The translations under genes and the position numbers were made by a program. Shown in pieces: positions 24,494-35,700 of a stretch of 64,000 bases of DNA. This stretch comes from Daphnia carinata. Its lineage: Eukaryota; Arthropoda; Branchiopoda; Diplostraca; Daphniidae. Under the pieces are notes generated by a model. It was given only the letters and a program-made list of their open reading frames with translations, did not search any database and was not told the DNA's origin. Position 1 is the stretch's first letter. Every line of letters begins with the position of its first letter. The stretch is from the NCBI RefSeq assembly GCF_022539665.2, contig NC_081331.1, positions 14,318,999 to 14,382,998 of the forward strand, read 5' to 3'.

Positions 24494-26259
24494 TGCTTTA
24501 ATGTCCCTTTTCAAGGTCCACACAACACGATGGCATAAATTAGTTTACCAGTTCGTTTACAGTTTACAATATCTGTGTTTTAACTTGTCTTTCCCTTTTG
24601 ATTGTCAGAATTTTGATTTGGCAGTCGTCTGATAGCAATTAAGTTGCCAGATCGGTAATCCTAACAAAGTTTGCACATGGTGTATAGTATACGCTAACAC
24701 ACTATCATTCAAATTCTTCGTTTAAACTAAAGTGTCTCATCTCTCATGGCTTTAATATTTTACCACGTATTTTACGATTTCATAATTAACCATTTTTGTT
24801 TGTTGCGTCAGTTGGATCTGAATACACTTATGCTAGAAAACGTGTGTAACTGAACCATTATTATCGAAATATACCGATCAACACTATATATAAGTGTAAT
24901 CTACAGACAGAAAATTACAAGTTTGCAATTCTTTTCAGCCGCCATCTTGCCCTTCTACCTGATGTTCAGTGTTTAGAAATAGCAACAACTCTACGTCATT
25001 TGCAAAATATCATAAAAGTGGAGGATTTAACGTCATCCTATTTGTTTGATCCTCGCGTAGATTCAAAACTTTAACGTGGCAATCTAAATTCATTTAATTC
25101 TGCATGGCGAATTTGGATGCATTACGAACAAAGATCGCGAATTTTCAGGCCTTTTTGCTCATAGAAGATGTGGCATTGTTATTTTCTTGGAGCAATGGGC
25201 CTTGAAATCAACCTGCCGAATAATATTCATTTTGGCCAACTACCAGATTGTCGCTTATTGCAGTGTGTTCGAGTTTTAAGTCAAGAAAAGATGAGTTGAC
25301 GTTTTGAATCGTTTTCTTTTTCTGAGCAAGGATATCGCGAGATGCCACGACCGTCGTTTGCCGGCTCAGCAGTGCCCGACGTCTCATCAGCAAGTCGCGA
25401 GGGGCCAATTTGGCAACTAGATTTCTGTTTGTTTTTGTTTCTTTTTTTCATATTTCTCTTTACCTTTTTTTTTTCTTTACATGATGTTTGTTGTATGCCT
25501 TATTTATTTTGTAAGTTGGCCGTGAAAGTCACTTTTGAATTACTATATAGGTGGGATGGGCGGTCACGAGGATCAGAGGAACTGGTGAAACACTTAGGAA
25601 AGCTATTGTTGTAAAAAAAGAACTGCTTGTTTAGCCATATAAATTTTAATGTTTGAAAAATATCCGCAAATAGAATTCAAAATAGGAAGAAACTGGATTT
25701 GAAACAATTTTCTAGATCGATTATTTACGTCTAAACACTGAATGATGACCAAAAAGAGTTATCACGATCAAAGCTTTGTTGTTTCTATCGAACTTGAGGT
25801 GGGCAATACTTAACAAAGAATGTTCTCGCAAAAGACGAGGAGCACGAGTTATATGCAATGACGCCTGAGACAAGAAAAAAAAAAGAGTTAGAAAATGTGT
25901 GTGTAGAGAAGGAGGCGAACGTTTTGCCCCTTTTGCTGATGTAGGCTATACTAACCCATTGTCATCGTTGGCAGAAGTATATGACTATGGCAAACGGACA
26001 CGGTTTTTCGTCCTGGCGGCCAGTTAGCATCCGCTCGTAGCTCAGTTGTTATCAGTCCACCTGGTCGTCGTCATCCTGCCAGTGGCTTTTGATCAACTTT
26101 AGAATTGTGCTAACCGTACCGTATAATTAACACTTACACATTTGACGAGATCGATTAAAAACCTGGTCTCATCTACGTCTTCCCAATAGAATTTCGACAT
26201 TCTTTGTCTAATCACCCGAGTTTAAAGACACTTGGAAAGGAACACTAAACTCTTCAACT
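24494..26259. other. Intergenic region between FBXO21 and the troponin C gene
   Basis: These divergent genes are 1.77 kb apart, so the region should hold both promoters. A 65-codon minus-strand stretch near 25208-25408 has no recognisable content and no ATG at its start. No RNA gene or repeat array is seen. Confidence 0.35.
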
Positions 26260-27847
26260 ATGGTAAGCGATTAAAACTATTGTTCAAAATGCCTCAATAT
26301 TTTGATTTGCATGCTAATACATTTTTTTTACCCAATTTGACATGGATTGGACTATCACAATGATATGATAAGTCTAGTGTAGTTTTCACATAGAGACTAA
26401 CAAAGAATCTATTGTCAGCCACTCAATCAATTGCGTCATTTGATCTCCTCATAATACATATGTAACAAAATCCTTATTAGGCGCTGCTTACTCATCGAAC
26501 GTTGACGAGATAGACGTATAGATCTATACCTTTAATGTGTGTTGTATTGCCAAGTCACGCGGTCGTTGTATTGCAGTCACAGCTGAATTCGAACGGACAA
26601 GAAAAAATAAACAGACGACAGACTCATTTGCTGTCGTCTGTCGTCTGCTTTCTTGGTCAGTTAACCTTTTCTTTGGTTTCACTTGTCGGCCATCCCTCCT
26701 CAACCATTGGCTGTTGGAACCTTGGAAACGATTTACTAGCTTGGTCGAAATTCCAACGTTTGCGGGACGTTACGGGTGGTATAGTATTGTGGTAGTAGAA
26801 CCTATATTTACACAACCTACGTAGACGGACACAAAAAAGGAAGGCGATCAGAGGGCGACCAAATAAGTTTTGAATTACTGCTGGCGTGTCATTTGGCAAA
26901 GTCAAACAATACTCGTTTAGCTTGTCAATGTTTCTATTGTTATATGCATCTTCTGCATACCCCGTGTTTGTTTCTGTCGTCATTTCTATGAATAGGTGCA
27001 TGTCCTTCATCAACCCTCGTATCACTACAGCACCATAGTGCCAATAATGTATTTACCTGTATAAGGAAATGAAGAAGCAGGATCCATTAATTATTTGTTT
27101 GAATATTCTTTGTTATCGCTAATGGAAAATGACGGTCACGTTCGTCTTCTCAGGATCCCGAAGAAGAGAGAAAACACAGTAAGTCAATTTCGAAATCAAA
27201 TGCCATCGATAAAAATTCAAATATCTCATTGACATTTAGTGATGCTGAAGGCTTTCCAGACGTTCGATTCGGACAAGAAAGGCTACATCGAATCCAGTAA
27301 AGTGAGCACAATTCTGCAGATGATGAATTTGAATTTCGACAAGGAAGAGCTGGCCAGGTCCCTCATCGAACACGATCCGAAAAGTATTAATCTACTTATA
27401 TCATTTCGTCCGATCCATAAAAATCTTCTCGTGTTCTCCAACAGATTCAGGCAAGATCAATTTCGACGGATTCGCTGCAATTGCTTCCGACATTCTGGAT
27501 GAAGAGGATGATGAAGCCATGCAAAAGGAACTGAGGGACGCTTTCCGATTGTACGATAAAGAAGGTAAACAATCATCATCTTCTAGTGTTACACCTGTCT
27601 ATAATGTAAGATTGCAGGAAACGGCTACATCACAACTCAAACGCTAAAAGACATTCTTGCTCAAATTGACGACAAACTGACGAGTGACGATTTGGATGGA
27701 ATGATTGAAGAAATCGACATTGACGGAACGGGCAGAATTGACGTTGAAGGTTGGATTGATAAACATTCCATCTATTCTTTCTTAATTTCAGTCAGGTATG
27801 TTGGATTATATTTATTCGTAGGTTTCGTGAACATGATGTGCAGCTAG
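26260..27847 (+). CDS. Troponin-C-like EF-hand protein with degenerate calcium loops
   Basis: Troponin C is the calcium sensor of the thin filament in striated muscle. Six exons, 26260-26262 (only the ATG), 27154-27178, 27240-27383, 27445-27564, 27618-27749 and 27822-27847, encode 149 residues. This is the family length, and the start-codon-only first exon is a common troponin C structure. Four EF-hand loops are at residues 19-30 ([12 protein letters not shown]), 55-66 ([12 protein letters not shown]), 95-106 ([12 protein letters not shown]) and 131-142 ([12 protein letters not shown]). The middle ([15 protein letters not shown]) is strongly troponin-C-like. None of the four has Glu at loop position 12: they carry Lys, Gly, Thr and Gly. 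In typical insect troponin C at least loops II and IV keep it. It is therefore a divergent paralog, possibly with weak or no calcium response. Confidence 0.88.
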
Positions 27848-29008
27848 CGTGTCATCACGCCGTCATCTAGAATAAACCAGCAGGTGTTTTTATAAATAAA
27901 GTTTTGATCAATTGACAGAAACTAATAATTATTTTGTTTGAACAGTTGAAGCTATGTTTACTATCTGGTGCTGCTGAGCGTGGAAATGTTTGATGTGTAA
28001 TCGTGGGAGGCGGTCAAACAAATCAAGATGCTTAAAATCATTCATTCACCTACCAACTAACATTATCATATTCTCTGCTGCATCTATCACAAAGACCGTT
28101 GTCAACAAATAATGGGGAAAATTTCAAATCATTTCAGATTCTTATCAATTGTACAACAATCGGAGAATGTGCTGCTGTGTAGTTGGCAATGTTAAAAATA
28201 ATTTCACGTTCCGCATCATTGATTTGTCGTTTGGTTATATGGATCGATTTAGGCTATCAATCGAGTGTATAACGCCAAGTGTGCCAACATGGGTAGATTC
28301 AAACAAAAAACAATTATAAAATACACGCTGCTGATGTGCAGCACGCTTGTGCAATAACCCCGTCTTCATTTGTTTTTCATTCCCTATAACCAAGCCATTT
28401 ACTTTCGCCGTGACCTTCACTCCTTTCTTAAATTAGATAAAAGCAAGACGAGGTTTCGTTTGCCGTCCACTTTAATTGGATTACATACTGCCGGATATAG
28501 TGTTACCGTTCAGGGTGACGAAACACGTCATCAGCAAATGGAATTATTGTTTGCCTAGTTCGATAAAGTATATCCTGTATGCACCGGGTCTCAGCATAGC
28601 TTAGTAGTCACGACTGCTGGCTCGGTTTGTCGGGTAAAACCAGGTAAAACACGTTTTATGTAGTTTGGGTTTGGCATGTCATGTATAAGGAAATATTGGG
28701 AAAGTGGGGCCATTTTGTTTGGTTGTTCTCTTTACTTATTCAGTTAAACCAGAAATGAACAACTGTGATGAATACGTGAAACGTGTGTCTTCTTTCTTTT
28801 TCCAAAAGCTGTTGAAATGACGTGGGAAATATGATGCACAAGTACAAAGGACATAATCAACACAGCAAAAGACGATTGTGATGAATCAATGAAACACATT
28901 TAGTATTAAGACATTTGCTGCATTAAAGGGACGAGCATGACAAAAACACAATGAACTGGTAATATATATAAATTTAAATAGGTATATATAATCAGCTGTT
29001 CCGTGTTC
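27848..29008. other. Convergent 3' spacer
   Basis: This spacer lies between the 3' ends of the troponin-C-like gene (plus) and the four-pass membrane protein gene (minus). It is AT-rich and I see nothing in it beyond their untranslated regions. Confidence 0.35.
27895..27900 (+). terminator. Polyadenylation signal of the troponin-C-like gene
   Basis: AATAAA lies 48 bp after the stop codon. A second AATAAA is at 27871-27876. Confidence 0.5.
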
Positions 29009-29014
29009 TTTATT
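29009..29014 (-). terminator. Polyadenylation signal of the four-pass membrane protein gene
   Basis: TTTATT on the plus strand reads AATAAA on the minus strand, about 38 bp after the stop codon at 29052. Confidence 0.5.
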
Positions 29015-29051
29015 TTTCAAATGGCAGCATACGTTAAGTCGTTTTTCAAAG

Positions 29052-29918
29052 TTATTCCTTGTTGAAGATGCTGGGCAGGGTGGGCAGAGTGACTGATTCA
29101 GGTAGCATTGAAACTTTGAGTTTAATGGCTAACCAAAAGTTGGCCGCTGCCAATGCGAACCAAACGAAAAATTGAAACCAACCGGTGGCCATGGCAACTT
29201 CCAGTGCTGAATTGCTATCGATAATAGCACCTGTGCTAGTCATGGCGGCTGCTCGAAGGGCTTGACTGATTGCCTCATCATCGTCTTCGTGCTGACTGAC
29301 GATCTTCAATCCATGATCCAGCGCCGAGTAGAAAAATCCGCAATCGAGTCGTTCAAACAGTTCGTGTATTTGCATCGATGAAATGCCCAGCCATGGCGAC
29401 AAGCCTTGCGAGGTGACGTAACTGCGCAACCCACTGCATGTGTAATCGTGTCCGTGCGTGAGAATGCAAGCAACGATCAGGGCCAGCAGCGTCATTAACA
29501 CGGACAAGACGACCAACAAACGGACCATCATCTCCCAGAAATCTGATTTGACATCTGATTCTTCTGCCCTCCAGCAATGCTTGCAAAAGAGATGCCTCAG
29601 GTGATAACTGATGCACATCATGCCGATGAATATGAAAAAAACGGGCGTGAATGTCGTGTAATTGCAGACGGACAAATCGGAGCCGGTCATGACCCAAGAG
29701 CTGTTTTTAACGGGGATCTTTGGCTGACGTCCGTTGTGTTGGTTGACTACATCCGGCTGGTAAATGTCTGCGTAGAGAATGCATCCATCGATGGTGCCTT
29801 TCCAATAATCAGTCACCACACCTGAACTAACGCTGACCATGATGGCAAGGCAGACGGTTAACGAATACGCCACCGCAAATAATCGATGCACAATAGAACT
29901 TAACTCTTCCGATGACAT
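29052..29918 (-). CDS. Intronless four-pass membrane protein, possibly TMEM179-like
   Basis: One frame of 288 residues with ATG at 29918. Four hydrophobic segments lie at about residues 13-35 (LFAVAYSLTVCLAIMV), 88-106 (FTPVFFIFIGMMCIS), 129-152 (LLVVLSVLMTLLALIV) and 246-268 (FFVWFALAAANFWL). A cysteine-containing loop lies between the first two (DGCILYADIY, NSSW, VCNYTT) with possible N-glycosylation sites. A longer loop (CSGLRSYV, FERLDCGFF) lies between the third and fourth. The topology and loop cysteines recall TMEM179, but I cannot confirm the family. The lack of introns stands out among the intron-rich neighbours and could reflect retroposition. Confidence 0.8.
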   Translation of the reverse strand: MSSEELSSIVHRLFAVAYSLTVCLAIMVSVSSGVVTDYWKGTIDGCILYADIYQPDVVNQHNGRQPKIPVKNSSWVMTGSDLSVCNYTTFTPVFFIFIGMMCISYHLRHLFCKHCWRAEESDVKSDFWEMMVRLLVVLSVLMTLLALIVACILTHGHDYTCSGLRSYVTSQGLSPWLGISSMQIHELFERLDCGFFYSALDHGLKIVSQHEDDDEAISQALRAAAMTSTGAIIDSNSALEVAMATGWFQFFVWFALAAANFWLAIKLKVSMLPESVTLPTLPSIFNKE

Positions 29919-32766
29919 GTTTTGTCTCTTTGTAATTCAATTACCAACACAACGATCAACGTTCAAAATCACGTGATTATGTGGTGCAAATGATAGGAGA
30001 CAATCGCAATGAAAAAAAAAAAAAGACCACAGTGAAAGGCAATAGGAAAAAATGGGCTGCGTCCGCACTTGACGTACCTCTTCACTTGACTATTGAAAAA
30101 AAGGTAGTCGAAGCAATAATCGGCTGCAACGGACGAGAGAGCGCGTGACGTGAAAACCGCCCGTGTCCCGAACTCGTCTGTTTGTGCGCAGGATCAGCCT
30201 CTTGCTGGAGAAAGCTGCTTTTCTTCAATACGTGTAAGACGGGCAGGAATACAAAAACAAAATGATGTGTGACGCCATAGACAAACAGCATCTACGTTGT
30301 GTGTACCTGCTTTTGAAAAAAGTTGGCTGTTCATGTCGAATGGTTGGCCCTTTTTTTCTGCGGAAACTGGGAGAATGGTTGATTGCAACCGGTTCATTTC
30401 TAAATAGACCCGTTTTTTTTTTTTTTGTTTTCTCATCGTCCGTCCGTCTTCTTTTGGTCATATTATGGCTTGCATACGCAGTTTGTCAAGTGTTGTAGAA
30501 TCTGGTACGACGTACTCGTTTTGGCTGTTCGATTTTACACGACAAACGAGATCGCACCAGTTTACATCATATAGGCCATACGAATCATCAGCATGTGATT
30601 CAAATTTGACATTTGTGTCAAAACTACTACGTGCACAAGTAAGCTCAAAGAATGCCTATAGTTCTAGAGTTGCATAAACCTTTGGGAAAAAAAAACTTGA
30701 AAGTTTTCCTTTCAACCTGATCTTTCAAAAAACTATGTGCAACCTTGGTTTTTGTTTCCATGTACTAAATCACATGCTGCTGTGCATCAATTTGTATGCG
30801 GCATAATAAACGAAGAAAGAAATGCCAGTCCATTCACGTCAGAAGCAACGAGTCTTATGGCAAGTCACGTTGTTGTTTGCCAGTCCATACGATAGAAAAC
30901 ATTGGCTGCATTCTCAATGAGGCGTAGCCGATCTTGCCTTATGTTATTATTAACGATTGGGCATCAGGATAATCGTTCAAATGCATCTCCAGCTTCGGTA
31001 AGATTCCTGACGTTTTGCAATGGCCCAATATGGCGGACGGTTGAAAGGTTTCTAAGCTGCGTGTTACTCGGGCTTTATGCTACACATTGACACACCTACA
31101 CGTATAACATTTGCAATTCGATACTTTGTCCTAGACGGTGTGCTGTATAAGTCAACTGACAGACAAGAAAATAAGCAAAACAACTCACGAGGACTAGTTA
31201 GTTTTTATTGTTCTCTGTGATGACAATGTTCACATGAAAAAAAAGAGATGGCGGGGTTGAGAAGAAATAAACAATGTACAGCCAGCAGCAGATCATCAGT
31301 CCAGCGAGCGCTATTACATATAAATGACCATCGTTTTTAGTCGTCTTTTTAACATGATAGTGTAACACACAAAGTTCATTATTTTAAGTCTCTAAAAGTT
31401 TAGGCACACACAGCCAAACGGCTCCAACGTGAAACGCCGTGTCACTTTGTAAGGCCGTTAGATTGTCATTTCAATATATTACTCATTAGTTGAGGGAATC
31501 AAAATCCAATAGAAATTGCAATCATTGTCCCTCTGTTACCAAATGGCTTTAGCAAATCATCCAACACACCTCATTAGGGTCGCTTAGAGTCTAACAAAGT
31601 CAATTTTCGATTGAGATTAGTTTAAGTAGAATGTGATGGGTGTCACAGTCATAAACAATGTTAAAAATAATTATGTTTTGCCTTGTTTTGTACAATTGAT
31701 TGGCTGTTGGCATACATAGATGGTTATCTTTCAGATTTTAAGTGATGACATTTTGCGAAAAGGCTTTTTATCGTCGGTGATGCGTTAAGTGAGAAAACAT
31801 CGACCCATATGAGGTACGACGACACTGAACAAAAGCCAGTCAGCAGAACAAGTTGGATAAAAACAAATGTAAGAATAGCACAACAACCGAAGCAAACAGC
31901 AGCGAAAACAAAAAAAAATTTGATAAATGTGAACGCGTTTGCTTTGGCAGGCGAAGGCAGTCGAATCATGAGTGAAAATACAATGATGGAGATGGTTAAC
32001 AGAAGGGGTCACAGGATTAATAATTAAACAATGATTATAGCAAATGGAAAATATCTTTAAACTTATTCATCGTGGACGATATTTTGCAACATCGAACAGG
32101 GTGACATCTTTTGGTTTGTTAACGAACGACGTCTATCACTTCAATCAAGTGATAGCCTTCAGTTGCCAAATGAAAAGCTCCCGAATAGCGACCCAAATTT
32201 TTAAAAAGTTTTGAGAAAGACGGTGAAGGAGTTGAATAAATTTTGTTCGTTAATCTGTTTGAGCATTACTGCAAAAAAATAAAAATAAAAAGCTAAGTAA
32301 TCCTCACGTCTTGTGCTTTCATTCATTGCGATCAAGTGACCGCAATTGCATCCATTAACGCAAGTACGCGCCACACAATCTTAATTGGTATAAGCTAGCC
32401 GATGATTCATGACAACTATTATAAACACACACCACACAATTCAAAGATTAGACGAAAGTTTGGACGAATTACTTAGCCCTACAGTGTAAAAGATATACAT
32501 AGGCTGTACGGTCGTCTTAACAATGCACATCCCAACAAACAAGTCAAATCGTGAAACAATGGGTAATGGATAACCAAAAGAATAGAAATTAGATGGACAC
32601 GTCATTTTTTCCCCGTCTTACTGTCGAGATTTCTTGTCTCAAAATAGCAGCAGAGCTCTATTCATAGTCCTATACATTGTGTACAGTCCTATTGTGTGTT
32701 GATCAATTCAGTTAGCACTCGAGTTTTTCACAATTTCCCGTAGACGAGCACAATTTTTGATGTCTT
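29919..32766. other. Intergenic region between the four-pass protein gene and the integrin 3' end
   Basis: A 2.85-kb AT-rich stretch, presumably holding the promoter of the four-pass protein gene (minus, near 30 kb) and the integrin 3' untranslated region (minus, near 32.7 kb). Short open stretches on both strands are low complexity (Phe/Lys-rich) and unconvincing. Confidence 0.35.
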
Positions 32767-35700
32767 TTAAAGAGCTTCGTCCCTCTGTAAATGTCCGTTC
32801 TCCGATTTGAGTGGCTCCTGCTCGCATTCATCTTTATCCGGTCGACTCCGCTTAAAGAAGCCCATCTATTAGACGGGGGCAAAAACGAAGGGTAAAATGA
32901 TATTAACAAAAGCGTTTTAATCTTTGTACAGACAAGGTTTCTTATCGTCATGCTTAGTTTGCACTTATCAGTATTCGTAAAGATAGTCGAGTTTAAATAA
33001 CAATCCACATATGACTGCGTGGCGCAATGGTAGCGCGTCTGACTCCAGATCAGAAGGTTGCGTGTTCGAATCACGTCGTGGTCAAGTATTACTTTTATAA
33101 ACTAAATTTATCGTTTTTGCAAAATAAAAGATCGTACGGATCGCAATAACAGATTTACGTTATTTGTTTATATGCTAAATTTAATTCTAACACCGAACGA
33201 ACTTGGAAGAAATAAAAAATGTAATTTTACCTTCCAAAGAACAAAGATGAGAAGCAGGAGGAGCAAAACTCCGGCCACTGCAGCCAGTACAATAATCCAC
33301 CACGGGATGGCTCTGGCCTCTCGTTCCCGATCCAGCTGATCGAGGGTAGTAGTCACAGTGGCTGAGCGCAGGGGAAGGTAATCGGGATCGATGCCGTACG
33401 GCAGTTCGTTGATATCCACCACCATTTTCGACGAAATAACTAAATCTTCCCAGTCAATCTGTTCAATTCAATCAGAAACATATAAATCGATTCAGACTTC
33501 ACATTAATAAAACTCAGCTTTTACCTCGGAGATGGTTTGCGCCCATATTCTGGCGCGCAATTTGAACACAACGTGGTTGTTGCTGGTAATGGGACCAGCT
33601 GAGCATTTAATGACGGTACACTGAGTCGCTCCGCAGTTCAATTCTCTTTCTAATTCCTTGGGTTGGTTTTGTCGTCGGTTGCGAACGCGGTTTTTCTTAA
33701 TGTTGCTGTGTTGCCAATTCATCGGCACTTGGCGTCTCCTCCTTCCCTGAGTAGATTCTTGATCCAATTCTTCATCGTAATCGTAATCCTCTTCTTCGTC
33801 AAAAATTTGTCCAGGAATAACTTGTACAGGAGCACCAGCGCCACTATTGTGAGTGCTAATGGTGGATACAACAGACCCATCGGGACCATAACGGGTCACA
33901 GTTGACGTCCTATTCCACGATGAAGAAGTCGAACTTGTTTTCGGTTTTCCGTCAACAGATGTCGTTGATGACGAAGATGAAGAAATAACATTAGCGCCAG
34001 CACCAGAGCCGCTGCTGCTGGAAGAATACGTCGTTTTGCTTGATTTACTAATGCCACTTCCAGATCCAGATGAACTACTAGATGAACTACTAGAAGAATA
34101 AGAAGATGAGCTGCTACTGGACGAAGAGCTTCTTTGGCTACCAGAGCCACTCGCGCTGGATGAACTGCTCAATCTCTCGCTTTCCAGTTTAAGGGCCAAT
34201 GGATTAAACTGTTCCATCAATTGACAACTGGCAGGTCCATCGACAAATGGCCTGTCGACCAGGTAGAGCAAATCTTTGCCCGATAGCGTTTTTGTGGGCC
34301 ACAGGATGTAGACGTTCGCCTTAAGGATGTCCGACGGTCCTCGGTTGCCCAGCTCGTAAATGTGAATCACTTGCGGACCGACTTGATTCTCGTGACTCTT
34401 TACCTGAACTGAAGAGCTCGCAAAGGCCGATAAATTAAATCGAACCACTTCCGGATCGGAAATCCTGCTCAAATTCAATTAAAATAAATGAATTAATTCA
34501 AAATAATTAAATTCAAAATTTACCCTCTGATGGATAGGTCCGTTTCGACTCGGATAGGCAACGAAATTTCAGCTCGATTATCAAACAGCTGACTGGGATC
34601 TTCCGGATTGGTGCTGTTCACCTCCAGGATGAATTCCAGGGATGATTTGGCTTTCTGGCCAACAGCGATGGCAGCAGCCGCGTTTTCACGAGCCAATCGG
34701 GCGCTTGGTTGAAGGACAATTGTAAAGACGGACGTGCGGAATGCCGCCAGCGGATTGCCAATTTCACATCGCAAGACAGGCTGGCCCGATTCATCCGACG
34801 GCGATGAGCACAAAACAGGAGGGGCACCTTCCTCCACTCGATCAACTCGAACAAATTTCACCTCATCTGGCAACGTCAGGTAGACGGCAGCTTCAAAAGC
34901 GTCTTCGGCAGCGTTCAACACAGTCACTTCGATTTCCAATTTCTTGTCAGAGCCCAAAATGTATTTGTCCATGTTCCCCTTGTACGTGACTTGCATGTCT
35001 GGTATGCAAATATTGTCGGGACCGCAATTCTTTTGAATGACGATCACGTCCGTTTTGGACGGCGCTTCCGCACCCAAGACGGGCGGCAACGAACGTCTCG
35101 TTCGTTGACCTCCAGTTCTCCTCGAATCGGCAGACACTTCTCGCAGACTATAACGAACCTCAGACTCGATGGGAGTCAGTTTGTCCCGGATTAAGGGCCG
35201 GACGTACACCATGTAGGTACGACACGCCCTCTGGCCTTTAACCAGCTGATAGGTCTCATTCAAAGATGATTTGTTCTCTTCTGAAAGGAAATGTAAGCGA
35301 GGATTCTTGGGCGATTTAGAATCAAGAATGAGCTGGACCATCACTTCTTCTCGATTATTAACTCCTCGGCCGCTAAATTCAAAGCAAAGCGTCAACGGGA
35401 CGCAAGCGACGGCAGTTCCCTCCAAAAGCGAGCAATTCTTATTCTCTAAATCAATTTGCTTCGACTCGACATCGTAGCTGATATCGACTGTGTTGAGGTA
35501 GACGACTGGACGTGAACGTAGAAAAATAACGCGATCAGAATTGTATGCACCGGCCAGGATATCGGGATATTCGTTTCCATCCAAATCCATCCCGCCGGCC
35601 AGTGAGAAGCCGAATGTGCTCAGTTCGGACGAAACTTCTTCAGCGTACACCACTTGAGTGGCCTTCGTACGGATGCCTTTACTTGATCCGTGATAAATGT

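Noticed and set aside
26030-26075. GCTCGTAGCTCAGTTGTT, an A-box-like word
   Set aside because: No B-box or cloverleaf follows, so it is not called a tRNA.
26657-27025. Minus-strand open stretch in the first intron of the troponin-C-like gene
   Set aside because: It has no ATG at its start, no recognisable domain and no splice partner. Probably chance.
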